Assembly (NCBI GenBank): GCA_030673645.1
Contig: DAOVIO010000057.1
Location: forward strand, 1-20,872
DNA from: JAGLSB01 sp023135955
GTDB taxonomy: Bacteria; Bacteroidota; Bacteroidia; Bacteroidales; GCA-2748055
Length of the DNA stretch: 20,872 nucleotides
Direction of reading: 5' to 3'
Shown here: positions 6,662 to 14,382 of the stretch, one piece after another
Numbering within the stretch: the first letter of the stretch is position 1
Layout: every line of letters begins with the position of its first letter
Position numbers and translations under genes: made by a program
Notes under the pieces: generated by a model
The model's input: the letters and a program-made list of their open reading frames with translations, nothing else
Told to the model about the DNA's origin: nothing
Databases searched by the model: none

Positions 6662-9472
6662 ATGAATTCTAAAAAATTATTCTTTAGCATTCTATCACTG
6701 TATTTTTCAATCCAGTTATTCTCACAATCCACTGAGATAGTATACTTGTCAGGAACCGATGCTGTCAATACTGTTGAATGGGATTTCTTTTGTACCGATG
6801 GAAGAAATAGCGGTACATGGACAAAAATAGATGTTCCTTCCAATTGGGAACTTCAAGGTTTTGGTACATATAATTATGGTCACCACTGGAAAAATGATGA
6901 CATTAAACTGGGTAAGGAACAGGGCCTTTATAAGTATGAGTTTGAAGTTCCTTCTGAATGGAAAGGGAAAACCATAAATATTGTTTTTGATGGATCAATG
7001 ACTGACACTAAAGTGAAAATTAATGGTGTTTCGGCAGGAGAGATGCATCAGGGAGCTTTTTACAGATTTAAATATGACATTAGTAAATTGTTGAAATATG
7101 GTAAAACTAATCTGCTTGAAGTTGATGTAGCCAAACATTCTGAGAATGCTTCGATAAATAGAGCCGAACGGCAAGCTGACTACTGGATTTTTGGCGGGAT
7201 CTTTCGACCCGTATTTCTGGAAGTATTGCCAAACATAAACATGAACCGTGTTGCAATTGATGCAAAAGCCGATGGTTCGTTTAATAGTTTGATAAGTTTG
7301 AATAAATGCAAAACTGATTATTCTCTCAAAATTGATTTATTTGATTTAACGGGAAATAAGATTGGAGAAAGTCTTGAAAGAAAAATAAAAAAAGGCGATT
7401 TGCAGTCTATGATATCAGGTAAGTTTGAAGATGTACTTTCATGGAATCCTGAATGGCCTGCATTATATGATATGAGAATATCTCTAATAAAAGGCAGGGA
7501 TGTTTTGCATGAAGTAACAGAAAGAATCGGATTCCGCACAGTTGAACTTAGGGATCACGATGGTTTTTATATCAATGGCGAAAAAGTGGTATTTAAAGGA
7601 GTTAATCGTCATTCTTTCTGGCCCGAAACAGGTCGCTGTTTGAGTGAGGAAAATCATATTACAGATATTCTTTTGATGAAAGAAATGAATATGAACGCTG
7701 TTAGAATGTCGCATTATGTTCCTGATAAAAGGTTTTTAGAACTTTGCGATTCAATGGGGCTTTTTGTACTTAATGAGGTAGCTGGCTGGCAGCAAGGATA
7801 TGATACTATCGTTGGTTCCCAATTAATTAAAGAAGCTGTATTAAAAGATGAAAACCATCCCAGCGTAGTTATTTGGAATCACGGCAATGAAGGAGGTTGG
7901 GATTTTGCCAATGAAAAATGGTTTCACTATTATGATATACAGAAACGGCCTGTTCTTTATCCAGAGTTACTACATAATGGCGTTGACACTCATCATTATC
8001 CGGAGTTTGACTATGGTATAGCAAGGTTTGCTAATGGAAATGACCCCTTTATGGCAACTGAATTGCTTCACGGATTGTATGATGCAGGGCTTGGGGCCGG
8101 GCTGGAAGAATATTGGAGAAATTACGAGTCATCACCCTTACATGCAGGTGGGTTTTTATGGGTGTTTACTGATGAAGCTGTTTTGCGAACCGACAAAGAA
8201 GAACTGGTTTATGATTCAAATGGCAATGATGCACCCGATGGAATTATGGGCCCCCATCGCGAAAAAGAGGGGAGTTTCTATACAATAAAGGAAATCTGGT
8301 CGCCAGTTCAGATTGAACCCGTTACCATAAATAGTCAATGGAAAGGAAAGTTATTCCTTAAAAACAAATATATCTATACTAATTTAAATCAATGTTCCTT
8401 TTCATGGAAGGCTGTAACATTACAGCTAAATGAGAATCAGCAGCAACAAACCCTGGCATCCGGAAATATTGAGGGCCCAGATGCAGAACCAGGTGAAATT
8501 GCAAGCATAAAAGTAGATTGTGATGATGCGATGAAGAATGCCGATTTGTTTCTATTCACTGCTAATGATCCTAATGGGAACGAACTCTATACCTGGAGCT
8601 GGCCTGTAAAACAAGCCATGGAAAAAGCAACAGAATTTGTTGAGCAACTTTCTACAGGCGATTCTGAAGTTAAAATTATAGAAATGGGTTCAAGAATAAT
8701 TGTATCTGTTGAAGATCTTAAGATTAGCTTCAATACTAAAGATGGGACCATAGAGAATATTACAAATGCTAACGGAAAAGTGTCTTTTTCAGGAGGTCCT
8801 GTTCCCGTAGGTATTAATTCAGAGGTAACTAATTCTCATTGGGAAATAGACATGAATGGGAATTTCAAATTAGAAATATTTTATAATAATTATCCTGAAA
8901 AGCTTTGTTGGATATTCGACCGAAGTGGCATGTTGTATCTTGAAACAAACTCATGGAGTAAACGTTTAAGAGATATTGATTTTATCGGGATTTCTTTTAA
9001 TTATCCTGAGGAGAAATGTGAATCGATAAAGTGGATGGGACGCGGGCCATATCGGGTATGGAAAAACAGGATTAAAGGAAGTAATTTTGGGGTGTGGGAG
9101 AAAGAATATAATAATACTATTACTGGTGAAAGTTTTATTGAACTTATATATCCTGAATTTAAAGGTTATCATGGTAACTTGTATTGGGCGAAACTTAAAA
9201 CTACTGAATCACCAATTACCATAATCTCTGCTACACCTAATTTATACTTTCAACTTTTTAAACCAGAGGAACCTCAATATGTTAAAGGTGACGTCTTTCC
9301 CCCATTTCCTGAAGGTGACCTTTCATTCCTGTTTGATATACCAGCTATCGGGACAAAATTTAAAAGCGCTGAAATGTTAGGCCCGCAAAGCCAAAAAGGC
9401 ATTTTTAACGGAAATGAAGGGGATGACGGTTTTTCAATTAAACTGTGGTTTGATTTTAGAGTTAAAAAATAA
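6662..9472 (+). CDS. Secreted GH2 beta-galactosidase-like enzyme
   Basis: This 936-aa protein has a signal peptide (1-22, cleavage near LFSQS). The LacZ-like order is a jelly-roll domain (about 35-190: VPSNWELQGFGTYNY, LYKYEFEVPSEW, INGVSAG, IFGGIFRPVFLE), an Ig-like domain (about 193-297), and a TIM barrel (about 298-570). The barrel shows GFYINGEKVVFKGVNRHSFW (301-320), NAVRMSHYVPDKRFLELCD and the acid/base motif VVIWNHGNEGG with E410. The nucleophile is probably E467 in FMATELLHG, in the position where LacZ-type enzymes have a Glu before the product pocket; GGFLWVFTDEAV follows. A beta-sandwich C-terminus includes a region like the LacZ small-chain domain (GPYRVWKNRIKGSNFGVWEKEY). Family function is hydrolysis of terminal beta-galactosides, with beta-glucuronides or other sugars possible. 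It shares little alignable sequence with the neighbouring GH2, so the two are not a recent duplication. It is the last gene of the run, followed at about 36 bp by an 11-bp hairpin. Confidence 0.85.
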   Translation: MNSKKLFFSILSLYFSIQLFSQSTEIVYLSGTDAVNTVEWDFFCTDGRNSGTWTKIDVPSNWELQGFGTYNYGHHWKNDDIKLGKEQGLYKYEFEVPSEWKGKTINIVFDGSMTDTKVKINGVSAGEMHQGAFYRFKYDISKLLKYGKTNLLEVDVAKHSENASINRAERQADYWIFGGIFRPVFLEVLPNINMNRVAIDAKADGSFNSLISLNKCKTDYSLKIDLFDLTGNKIGESLERKIKKGDLQSMISGKFEDVLSWNPEWPALYDMRISLIKGRDVLHEVTERIGFRTVELRDHDGFYINGEKVVFKGVNRHSFWPETGRCLSEENHITDILLMKEMNMNAVRMSHYVPDKRFLELCDSMGLFVLNEVAGWQQGYDTIVGSQLIKEAVLKDENHPSVVIWNHGNEGGWDFANEKWFHYYDIQKRPVLYPELLHNGVDTHHYPEFDYGIARFANGNDPFMATELLHGLYDAGLGAGLEEYWRNYESSPLHAGGFLWVFTDEAVLRTDKEELVYDSNGNDAPDGIMGPHREKEGSFYTIKEIWSPVQIEPVTINSQWKGKLFLKNKYIYTNLNQCSFSWKAVTLQLNENQQQQTLASGNIEGPDAEPGEIASIKVDCDDAMKNADLFLFTANDPNGNELYTWSWPVKQAMEKATEFVEQLSTGDSEVKIIEMGSRIIVSVEDLKISFNTKDGTIENITNANGKVSFSGGPVPVGINSEVTNSHWEIDMNGNFKLEIFYNNYPEKLCWIFDRSGMLYLETNSWSKRLRDIDFIGISFNYPEEKCESIKWMGRGPYRVWKNRIKGSNFGVWEKEYNNTITGESFIELIYPEFKGYHGNLYWAKLKTTESPITIISATPNLYFQLFKPEEPQYVKGDVFPPFPEGDLSFLFDIPAIGTKFKSAEMLGPQSQKGIFNGNEGDDGFSIKLWFDFRVKK

Positions 9473-9507
9473 TCCACGATAAAAAATCATTAGCACTAAT
9501 GTGTGAA

Positions 9508-9542
9508 ATTAATAGTCTTGTGAATCGTCCGAGACTATTAAT
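9508..9542 (+). terminator. Hairpin after the glycoside hydrolase operon
   Basis: A perfect 11-bp inverted repeat (ATTAATAGTCT at 9508-9518 pairing with 9532-9542) encloses a 13-nt loop, 35 bp after the stop of the GH2 gene. There is no long T tract behind it, only TATATTATTTC, so termination is inferred from position and stem length. An operator function is not excluded. Confidence 0.5.
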
Positions 9543-10209
9543 ATATTATTTCGGTATAGTGCTTAGGGTTCGGAATCAAAATATACTATCCCATTCTGAC
9601 CAATCTTACAAAGAGTAATATATTAGGCATATTTCTGTTTTTCATTCTCCAGTTCCAGTTCAGAAATATAATATGCATCTTATATTATGCTGAATAAATC
9701 GATCGTCAAGCTTTTCTGTTTTTCTCATAACAGTTTTATTGGCTTTTTATTTTCGAAAAATTTTCGATTTCGAATTCACCAGCATTTACCCTTCTTTCAA
9801 TCTCAATAAATACTCAAAGAGTTTTCCCTATATCTCTATAATCAATGCGAGTTGTGCAAATCTACCCTCATTTTATAGCGGTTTTAAGCTCAAAAATAAT
9901 TTTATTGCCGGTGTTTTTTTTCTTAATAACTTTTTGTAGAGCTTGAACTAAATGTAAAAAAACTGTTAAAAAATGTAAAACAAATAAAAAAAGTATTGAT
10001 TTTCTTTGGAAAATCAGTGTTATATTAGTAACATTACATATATAAAAATGATATAGATCAAATAATCAAAGAAACTATATCAACAAAAAAGAGACAAAGA
10101 CACGAAAGAGAAGAGATATATTATTTTGTATAAGAACAAGTGATGAGATTTCTGTAAAATATTAATTAAAATATATTATTATAAACTAGTTAAATTAAAT
10201 CGTTAAACT
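9543..10209. other. Long AT-rich non-coding stretch before the cytochrome gene
   Basis: No convincing gene is seen. The minus strand between about 9660 and 9950 has short, frame-broken stretches with protein-like composition (for example GKLFEYLLRLKEGKCW and MRKTEKLDDRFIQHN) that may be a decayed gene of unknown family. From about 9950 to 10209 the DNA is extremely A-rich and probably holds the promoter and 5' leader of the cytochrome gene, including the hairpin annotated at 9997-10016 and a spaced 7-bp palindrome (GATATAG with CTATATC) near 10050-10081. Confidence 0.4.
9997..10016. promoter_or_regulatory. Perfect 8-bp hairpin/palindrome upstream of the cytochrome gene
   Basis: TGATTTTC (9997-10004) and GAAAATCA (10009-10016) form a perfect stem around a 4-nt TTTG loop, about 195 bp before the cytochrome ATG. 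It is not followed by T residues and there is no gene immediately upstream to terminate. It may be a regulator-binding palindrome or part of the mRNA leader; this is inference. Confidence 0.3.
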
Positions 10210-11271
10210 ATGAAAAAATTTAGTTCACTTTCGTTTTTCTTATTCGCACTATTAGCAATATTTGTTTTTAGTTGCGAAGGACCTGCTGGGCCTCCTGGAG
10301 CAGATGGTATAGATGGTATAGCTGGAGCAGATGGAGCAGATGGTACTAATGGCACAGATGGTACGAACGGCGTTGATGGAAATGCAGTTTGTTTAACTTG
10401 TCATAATGTAGCTGTTAAGACTGCTATTAGTGCAGATTATTATATATCTAGTCATGGAATAGGAGGGGCTGTAGGCTATGCAGGAAGCAGAAACGGTTGT
10501 GCTATGTGTCATTCACACGAAGGATTTGTCGAAACCCAGTTTACAGGATTGGACACTACAGCCACTGGTTTTGCTTTGCCGCAACCCATTCAATGTGCTT
10601 CATGTCATGATTTTCATGAGACACTTGATTTTGAAGGTGATGGAACTGATTATGCGCTTAGAGCCTCAAGTGCAGTTGATTTATTTGAGGTTCCTGGAAC
10701 AACCATTGATTTCGAAGGAAGCAGTAATTTATGTCTTAATTGCCATCAGCCAAGAGATATAGCTCCAGTTGAAGATACAGTTTTAGTTGGACAATATGTT
10801 CTAACCAACACACGCCTGGGTCCCCATTATGGCACACAATCAACTCTCTTGGAAGGAATAGGTGGATATGAAGTAGCAGGTACTGTTGACTATCCAACAG
10901 CTTATTGGGCTCACAGAACAATGACCAGTTGCGTAGACTGTCACATGGTTTCATCAGCAACTGTAGGAGAAGGTGGACATACATGGATTCCTTCAGTAGA
11001 TGACTGTGTTACCTGTCATTCCTCAGCAACAGATTTTGATGTAAATGGGAAACAAACCGAAATTGATGCATTGCATTTAGCATTGGAAGAAAAATTGAAA
11101 ACAGCCGGACTATTAAGTGAAACAGGTTCTATTGTTAAAGGAACTTACCCCATTGATCAAGCCGGAGCTTTATGGAATTATAGGACTGTCTATTATGACC
11201 ATAGTAAAGGAGTGCATAATTATCCTTATATATATGCTCTTCTTCAGAATTCAATAGAAGTTTTTAATTAA
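10210..11271 (+). CDS. Hexaheme c-type cytochrome lipoprotein with collagen-like Gly-X-Y linker
   Basis: This 353-aa protein has a lipoprotein signal peptide with lipobox FVFSC (lipidated Cys22). Residues 24-59 are about 12 uninterrupted Gly-X-Y triplets (GPAGPPGADGIDG, then GADGADGTNGTDG), a collagen-like stretch predicted to be extended or trimeric. Six CXXCH heme-attachment motifs follow: C61-H65, C97-H101, C129-H133, C175-H179, C241-H245 and C266-H270. Additional histidines (H82, H103, H136, H206, H235, H257) could be distal ligands. The C-terminus (YDHSKGVHNYPYIYALLQNSI) resembles the end of other multiheme cytochromes. The likely role is electron transfer at the outer membrane or cell surface, with the triplet arm holding the heme domain away from the lipid anchor. 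The gene is monocistronic, lies far from its neighbours, and is followed by a strong terminator. The partner enzyme is not in the window. Confidence 0.88.
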   Translation: MKKFSSLSFFLFALLAIFVFSCEGPAGPPGADGIDGIAGADGADGTNGTDGTNGVDGNAVCLTCHNVAVKTAISADYYISSHGIGGAVGYAGSRNGCAMCHSHEGFVETQFTGLDTTATGFALPQPIQCASCHDFHETLDFEGDGTDYALRASSAVDLFEVPGTTIDFEGSSNLCLNCHQPRDIAPVEDTVLVGQYVLTNTRLGPHYGTQSTLLEGIGGYEVAGTVDYPTAYWAHRTMTSCVDCHMVSSATVGEGGHTWIPSVDDCVTCHSSATDFDVNGKQTEIDALHLALEEKLKTAGLLSETGSIVKGTYPIDQAGALWNYRTVYYDHSKGVHNYPYIYALLQNSIEVFN

Positions 11272-11346
11272 AATTTATATATCAGGTATTTTAAGTAAAT
11301 GTATTTTCTTAGGTATTGTCTTTACTTTTTGTACCGTGTAAAAACT

Positions 11347-11383
11347 GAATACCCTCGGGCTTAGCTTGGGGGTATTCCTTTTT
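11347..11383 (+). terminator. Strong intrinsic terminator after the cytochrome gene
   Basis: GAATACCC (11347-11354) pairs perfectly with GGGTATTC (11370-11377), and further G-C and G-U pairs extend the stem inward to a loop of about 5 nt. The run CTTTTT follows at 11378-11383. The stem lies about 75 bp after the cytochrome stop codon. Confidence 0.88.
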
Positions 11384-11466
11384 ATAGTAATTTGTTATAG
11401 TATTATTTTTCAAATCTATCTGGATCCTCTGGGTATTCTAAATTCTGACTTTTATTATTACCAAGC

Positions 11467-11491
11467 TTGCAATATCAATTTCAAATTGCAA
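11467..11491. repeat. 7-bp inverted repeat
   Basis: TTGCAAT at 11467-11473 is repeated in inverse orientation as ATTGCAA at 11485-11491, with an 11-nt spacer. It lies 14 bp before a stronger inverted repeat. Confidence 0.5.
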
Positions 11492-11505
11492 CAGGTTAAG
11501 TTTTT

Positions 11506-11538
11506 CTTTAATGAAAATCGGATAAATTTTCATTAAAG
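11506..11538. repeat. 13-bp perfect inverted repeat in the intergenic region
   Basis: CTTTAATGAAAAT (11506-11518) and ATTTTCATTAAAG (11526-11538) form a perfect 13-bp stem with a 7-nt loop. A T run (11501-11505) lies on its left side, so on the minus strand it would look like a terminator with an A-rich stem, but no minus-strand gene clearly ends here. The 11725 minus-strand relic ends about 190 bp away. Confidence 0.55.
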
Positions 11539-11724
11539 TCTGTGCAATTTTCTTCTTATTTCTTTTCCAGTCACATAGCATTCTAAACACATTTTATATA
11601 GAAAGAAAGAAAATGAACCTTAATAGATATCATCATTATAATAAGAAAAACCGTATAAAAAACGAATAAAATACGAATAAAAATATTTATAGCTCTATAT
11701 CACTTCTAAATAGAAAGATTCGAG

Positions 11725-11895
11725 TTATCCTATCTGAATCAAATAGAGAGGAGTTTTGAATTTGAGGTATGGATACCAAAGGGACAAATCTTCTTTAAGA
11801 GGATATTCTATTCCACACGAAAAATATTTGAATTTGCTAGCAGTTTTTATTGCCATTTTTACATTAAGGGTATATGATGGGAGTAAGTGATTACG
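11725..11895 (-). pseudogene. Possible remnant of a beta-barrel/outer-membrane-like protein C-terminus
   Basis: A 56-codon minus-strand frame has an in-frame ATG at 11856 giving 43 aa, and ends at TAA 11727-11725. It reads with alternating hydrophobic and polar residues (YTLNVKMAIKTASKFKYF, then IEYPLKEDLSLWYPYLKFK and TPLYLIQIG), a pattern typical of the last strands of outer-membrane beta-barrels. An in-frame stop precedes it at 11898-11896 and there is no larger gene around it. It is either a degraded gene end or chance. Confidence 0.25.
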
Positions 11896-12071
11896 TTATT
11901 GCGTGATTCATTTCTCAATTATGCGTATATTCAAGATGGTGAGATGTGTACTCTGGTTGAATTATGCTGATAGTTTGATGATTTGTGAGGATGGGTTTTG
12001 CGGTTAAGTTTTTTTTAGAGAGTTCAATTATCAAGTATCTGTTCTTACTCCCCCTTTTAAAATTTACAATT

Positions 12072-13610
12072 ATGCTGGTAAAAGTAAATGCGAGTTCAGT
12101 GCATGGAATTGATGCCACTACAATCAGAGTTGAGGTAAATGTAGCTCAGGGTGCTAAATTTTTTATTGTGGGATTAGCAGATAATGCCGTAAAGGAGAGT
12201 CAGCAAAGAATCGACTCTGCCTTAAAAAATAACGGTTTCTCGTGGCCTGGGAAAAGGATTGTAGTTAACATGGCTCCTGCAGATATCCGAAAAGAAGGAT
12301 CAGCTTTCGATCTTTCCATAGCTATCGGTGTTCTAGCTGCATCGGATCAGATTAAAACTGAGAAGTTGTCAGATTTTGTTATGATGGGCGAGTTGTCTCT
12401 GGATGGATCTTTACAGAAAGTTCAGGGAGTATTACCTATGGCATTGAGAGCCAGGAAAGATGGCTTCAGAGGACTTATACTTCCCTCAATGAATGCATTG
12501 GAAGCTGCGGTTGTAGAAGATCTGGAGGTTATTCCCTCCGATAACCTAATGGATGTTATAAGTTTTCTCAATGGCAGTTTGGATATCAGACCCCTTAAGG
12601 TAGATGTAAAACAAGAATTCCAACATAAAGCTAATCGATTTGACAACGATTTTAATGAAGTAAAAGGTCAGGAGAATGTAAAGCGAGCATTGGAAATTGC
12701 TGCGGCTGGTTTTCATAACTTAATTATGATTGGGCCTCCAGGAGCCGGTAAGACAATGCTGGCCAAAAGATTACCTACAATATTACCGCCACTTACCATA
12801 GACGAGGCATTGGAAACAACGAAAATTCATTCTGTTGCGGGAAAGCTGAGTAGGGATAATTCTTTGATGAAAGTCAGGCCATTTAGAAATCCTCATCATA
12901 CAATTTCAGACGTCGCCCTCGTTGGCGGAGGTAATTATCCTCAACCCGGAGAAATTTCCTTAGCTCATAATGGTGTATTGTTTCTAGATGAATTGCCTGA
13001 GTTTAAAAGGAATGTTCTTGAAGTTATGCGTCAACCGCTCGAAGATCGTTTGATAACCATATCGAGGGCAAAATTCACGATTGAATATCCAGCAAGCTTT
13101 CAAATGATCGCTAGTATGAATCCTTGTCCTTGTGGGTATTTTAATCACCCTGAAAAAGCTTGTGCCTGTGGACCCGGACTAGTAAAGAAATATTTGAATC
13201 GGATTTCCGGACCCTTAATGGACAGGATAGATATTCATATAGAGATTGTTCCGGTTCCTTTTCGGGATCTGAGCGAATTAAGAGAATCTGAGCCTAGTGA
13301 TAATATCAGAAAACGAGTAATTACTGCCAGAGAAATGCAAACAAAAAGATTTCAGAATAGTGTAGGAATTTATAGCAATGCACAGATGACCACCAAATTA
13401 ATTAGAAAGTATTGCAATCTTGATGAAGCTTCTGCAATGATACTGAAAAACGCTATGGAAAAACTTGGCCTTTCTGCCCGAGCTTACGATAGAATTCTAA
13501 AAGTTTCCCGGACAATTGCAGATCTTGAGGCAAGTCAAAATATCGAGTCGCATCATGTTGCGGAGGCAATTAACTATCGTAATCTTGATAGAGAGGGTTG
13601 GGCAGGGTAA
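12072..13610 (+). CDS. YifB/ComM-family AAA+ ATPase (Mg chelatase-like)
   Basis: This 512-aa protein matches the usual length of the family. An N-terminal domain of about 175 aa (starting LVKVNASSVHGIDA; ADNAVKESQQRI; VNMAPADIRKEGSAFDL) precedes a linker and an AAA+ core. The core has Walker A GPPGAGKT (221-228), Walker B LFLDE (303-307), the HHTISDVALVGGG loop (275-287), and a Cys-rich insert with C352, C354, C364 and C366. The C-terminal helical part ends with a LEASQNIESHHVAEAI sensor region. Bacterial ComM is a hexameric helicase that promotes branch migration during integration of transformed DNA. The start at 12072 is chosen because the family begins at this Met and the 29 codons upstream in the same frame lack any family similarity. 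No partner genes adjoin it, so a solitary housekeeping role fits. Confidence 0.93.
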   Translation: MLVKVNASSVHGIDATTIRVEVNVAQGAKFFIVGLADNAVKESQQRIDSALKNNGFSWPGKRIVVNMAPADIRKEGSAFDLSIAIGVLAASDQIKTEKLSDFVMMGELSLDGSLQKVQGVLPMALRARKDGFRGLILPSMNALEAAVVEDLEVIPSDNLMDVISFLNGSLDIRPLKVDVKQEFQHKANRFDNDFNEVKGQENVKRALEIAAAGFHNLIMIGPPGAGKTMLAKRLPTILPPLTIDEALETTKIHSVAGKLSRDNSLMKVRPFRNPHHTISDVALVGGGNYPQPGEISLAHNGVLFLDELPEFKRNVLEVMRQPLEDRLITISRAKFTIEYPASFQMIASMNPCPCGYFNHPEKACACGPGLVKKYLNRISGPLMDRIDIHIEIVPVPFRDLSELRESEPSDNIRKRVITAREMQTKRFQNSVGIYSNAQMTTKLIRKYCNLDEASAMILKNAMEKLGLSARAYDRILKVSRTIADLEASQNIESHHVAEAINYRNLDREGWAG

Positions 13611-13628
13611 TAGGTTTATCCTTTAACT

Positions 13629-13667
13629 GTCAAATTGGGTGTCGCATTTTGCGACACCCAATTTGAT
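13629..13667. terminator. Very strong hairpin after the YifB-family gene
   Basis: TCAAATTGGGTGTCGCA (13630-13646) is a perfect 17-nt match to the inverse complement at 13650-13666, leaving a 3-nt loop (TTT), with a further G-U pair at the base. It lies 20 bp after the stop codon at 13610 and 27 bp before the next ATG. No long T tract follows, although AATTT is within the 3' arm. It is best read as a terminator or processing hairpin that separates the two genes. Confidence 0.7.
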
Positions 13668-13693
13668 TACACCTTAATTTTAATATCAGTTTT

Positions 13694-14248
13694 ATGAAGA
13701 AAGAATCCAAAATATTTGTGCCAGATGAAGCAATTATGGGTGTAATCTATAATATGCGGGGAAAAAATGTAATGCTTGACAGGGATCTTGCTAAGCTTTA
13801 TGATGTTGAAACCAGAAGGTTAAAAGAACAAGTAAAACGTAATATATCACGCTTTCCCGACGACTTTATGTTCGAGTTTTCTAAAAAGGAGTTGGTAGAT
13901 TGGAGGAATCAATTTGGAGGTACAAATCGTGAAATAATGGGCTTACGTATAGCTCCTTATGCATTTACAGAGCATGGCGTATTGATGCTTGCTAGTGTTC
14001 TTAATAGTGAAAGAGCAGTTCAAGTGAATATTCAAATAGTAAGAATATTTACTAAAATGAAAGAAATGCTTCTTACTCAGGAAGATGTTCTGGTTCAGCT
14101 TGAGCAAATACAGCATGGATTATCATGTCATGATGAACATATTATGCAGATTTTTGAATATCTCAAGCAGTTAGAAAAAGCTAAACAAGAAGTTTTGGAG
14201 TATAAAAATCGTCCAAGGGTAGGCTTTAAACAAGTTAAGATAGATTAG
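13694..14248 (+). CDS. ORF6N domain-containing protein
   Basis: This 184-aa protein has an ORF6N domain at about residues 14-100 with the family hallmarks NVMLDRDLAKLYDVETRRL (25-43), EQVKRNISRFPDDFMF (45-60) and APYAFTEHGVLMLASVLNSERA (87-108). A predicted coiled coil occupies about 120-172 (Leu/Glu/Gln/Lys-rich). ORF6N is a DNA-binding-type domain related to KilA-N and found in phage antirepressor-like proteins. Chromosomal copies in Bacteroidota are common and functionally uncharacterised. The gene is isolated: a 17-bp hairpin separates it from the upstream gene and a promoter-like box separates it from the downstream lipoprotein. No integrase, phage structural gene or toxin partner is nearby. 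The role is unknown, with DNA binding or regulation inferred from the domain. Confidence 0.88.
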   Translation: MKKESKIFVPDEAIMGVIYNMRGKNVMLDRDLAKLYDVETRRLKEQVKRNISRFPDDFMFEFSKKELVDWRNQFGGTNREIMGLRIAPYAFTEHGVLMLASVLNSERAVQVNIQIVRIFTKMKEMLLTQEDVLVQLEQIQHGLSCHDEHIMQIFEYLKQLEKAKQEVLEYKNRPRVGFKQVKID

Positions 14249-14357
14249 TTTCTCTCATTGAATCCAGTATTTTTCAGTAAATTTTCAATTTACGATTCAA
14301 CACTTCATAAAATTATTGTAATTATGGTGGAGTAATACGAATCGAATGGAAAAATTG

Positions 14358-14365
14358 TATTTTTG
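14358..14365 (+). promoter_or_regulatory. Exact TAnnTTTG -7 box before the beta-propeller lipoprotein gene
   Basis: TATTTTTG at 14358-14365 matches the Bacteroidota -7 consensus exactly and lies 17 bp before the ATG at 14383, implying a very short leader. No clear -33 TTTG lies at the standard distance, so the call is tentative. Confidence 0.35.
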
Positions 14366-14382
14366 ACTTCAATTTAGAAAAT

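Larger units (their letters stand above)
11384..12071. other. Intergenic region with inverted repeats and a possible gene relic
   Basis: No intact gene is seen. The region contains the two inverted repeats at 11467-11538, an A-rich section around 11636-11690 with a tandem ACGAATAAAA motif, a minus-strand protein-like scrap at 11725-11895, and the leader of the YifB-family gene. The plus frame that opens at 11985 is treated as leader, because family alignment starts at the ATG at 12072. Confidence 0.5.

Noticed and set aside
3646..9472. Tandem GH2 genes as a recent duplication
   Set aside because: Catalytic-motif contexts, domain tails and lengths differ, so the two belong to different GH2 groups.
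9739..9939. 66-aa plus-strand frame
   Set aside because: Its composition (Phe, Ile, Asn, Ser) is what AT-rich non-coding DNA gives; it has no ribosome-binding site and no recognisable motif.
10279..10386. Short tandem repeats (GGAGCAGATGG-like units) considered as a DNA repeat or CRISPR-like array
   Set aside because: They are in frame and encode the collagen-like Gly-X-Y triplets; unit length and spacing do not fit CRISPR.
11985..12071. Longer N-terminus for the YifB-family protein starting at the ATG at 11985
   Set aside because: The extra 29 residues have no family similarity, while YifB/ComM proteins begin at the Met encoded at 12072.
13694..14248. ORF6N gene and the adjacent strong hairpin as a prophage or integrative element boundary
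   Set aside because: No integrase, attachment-site duplication or phage gene is present on either side.
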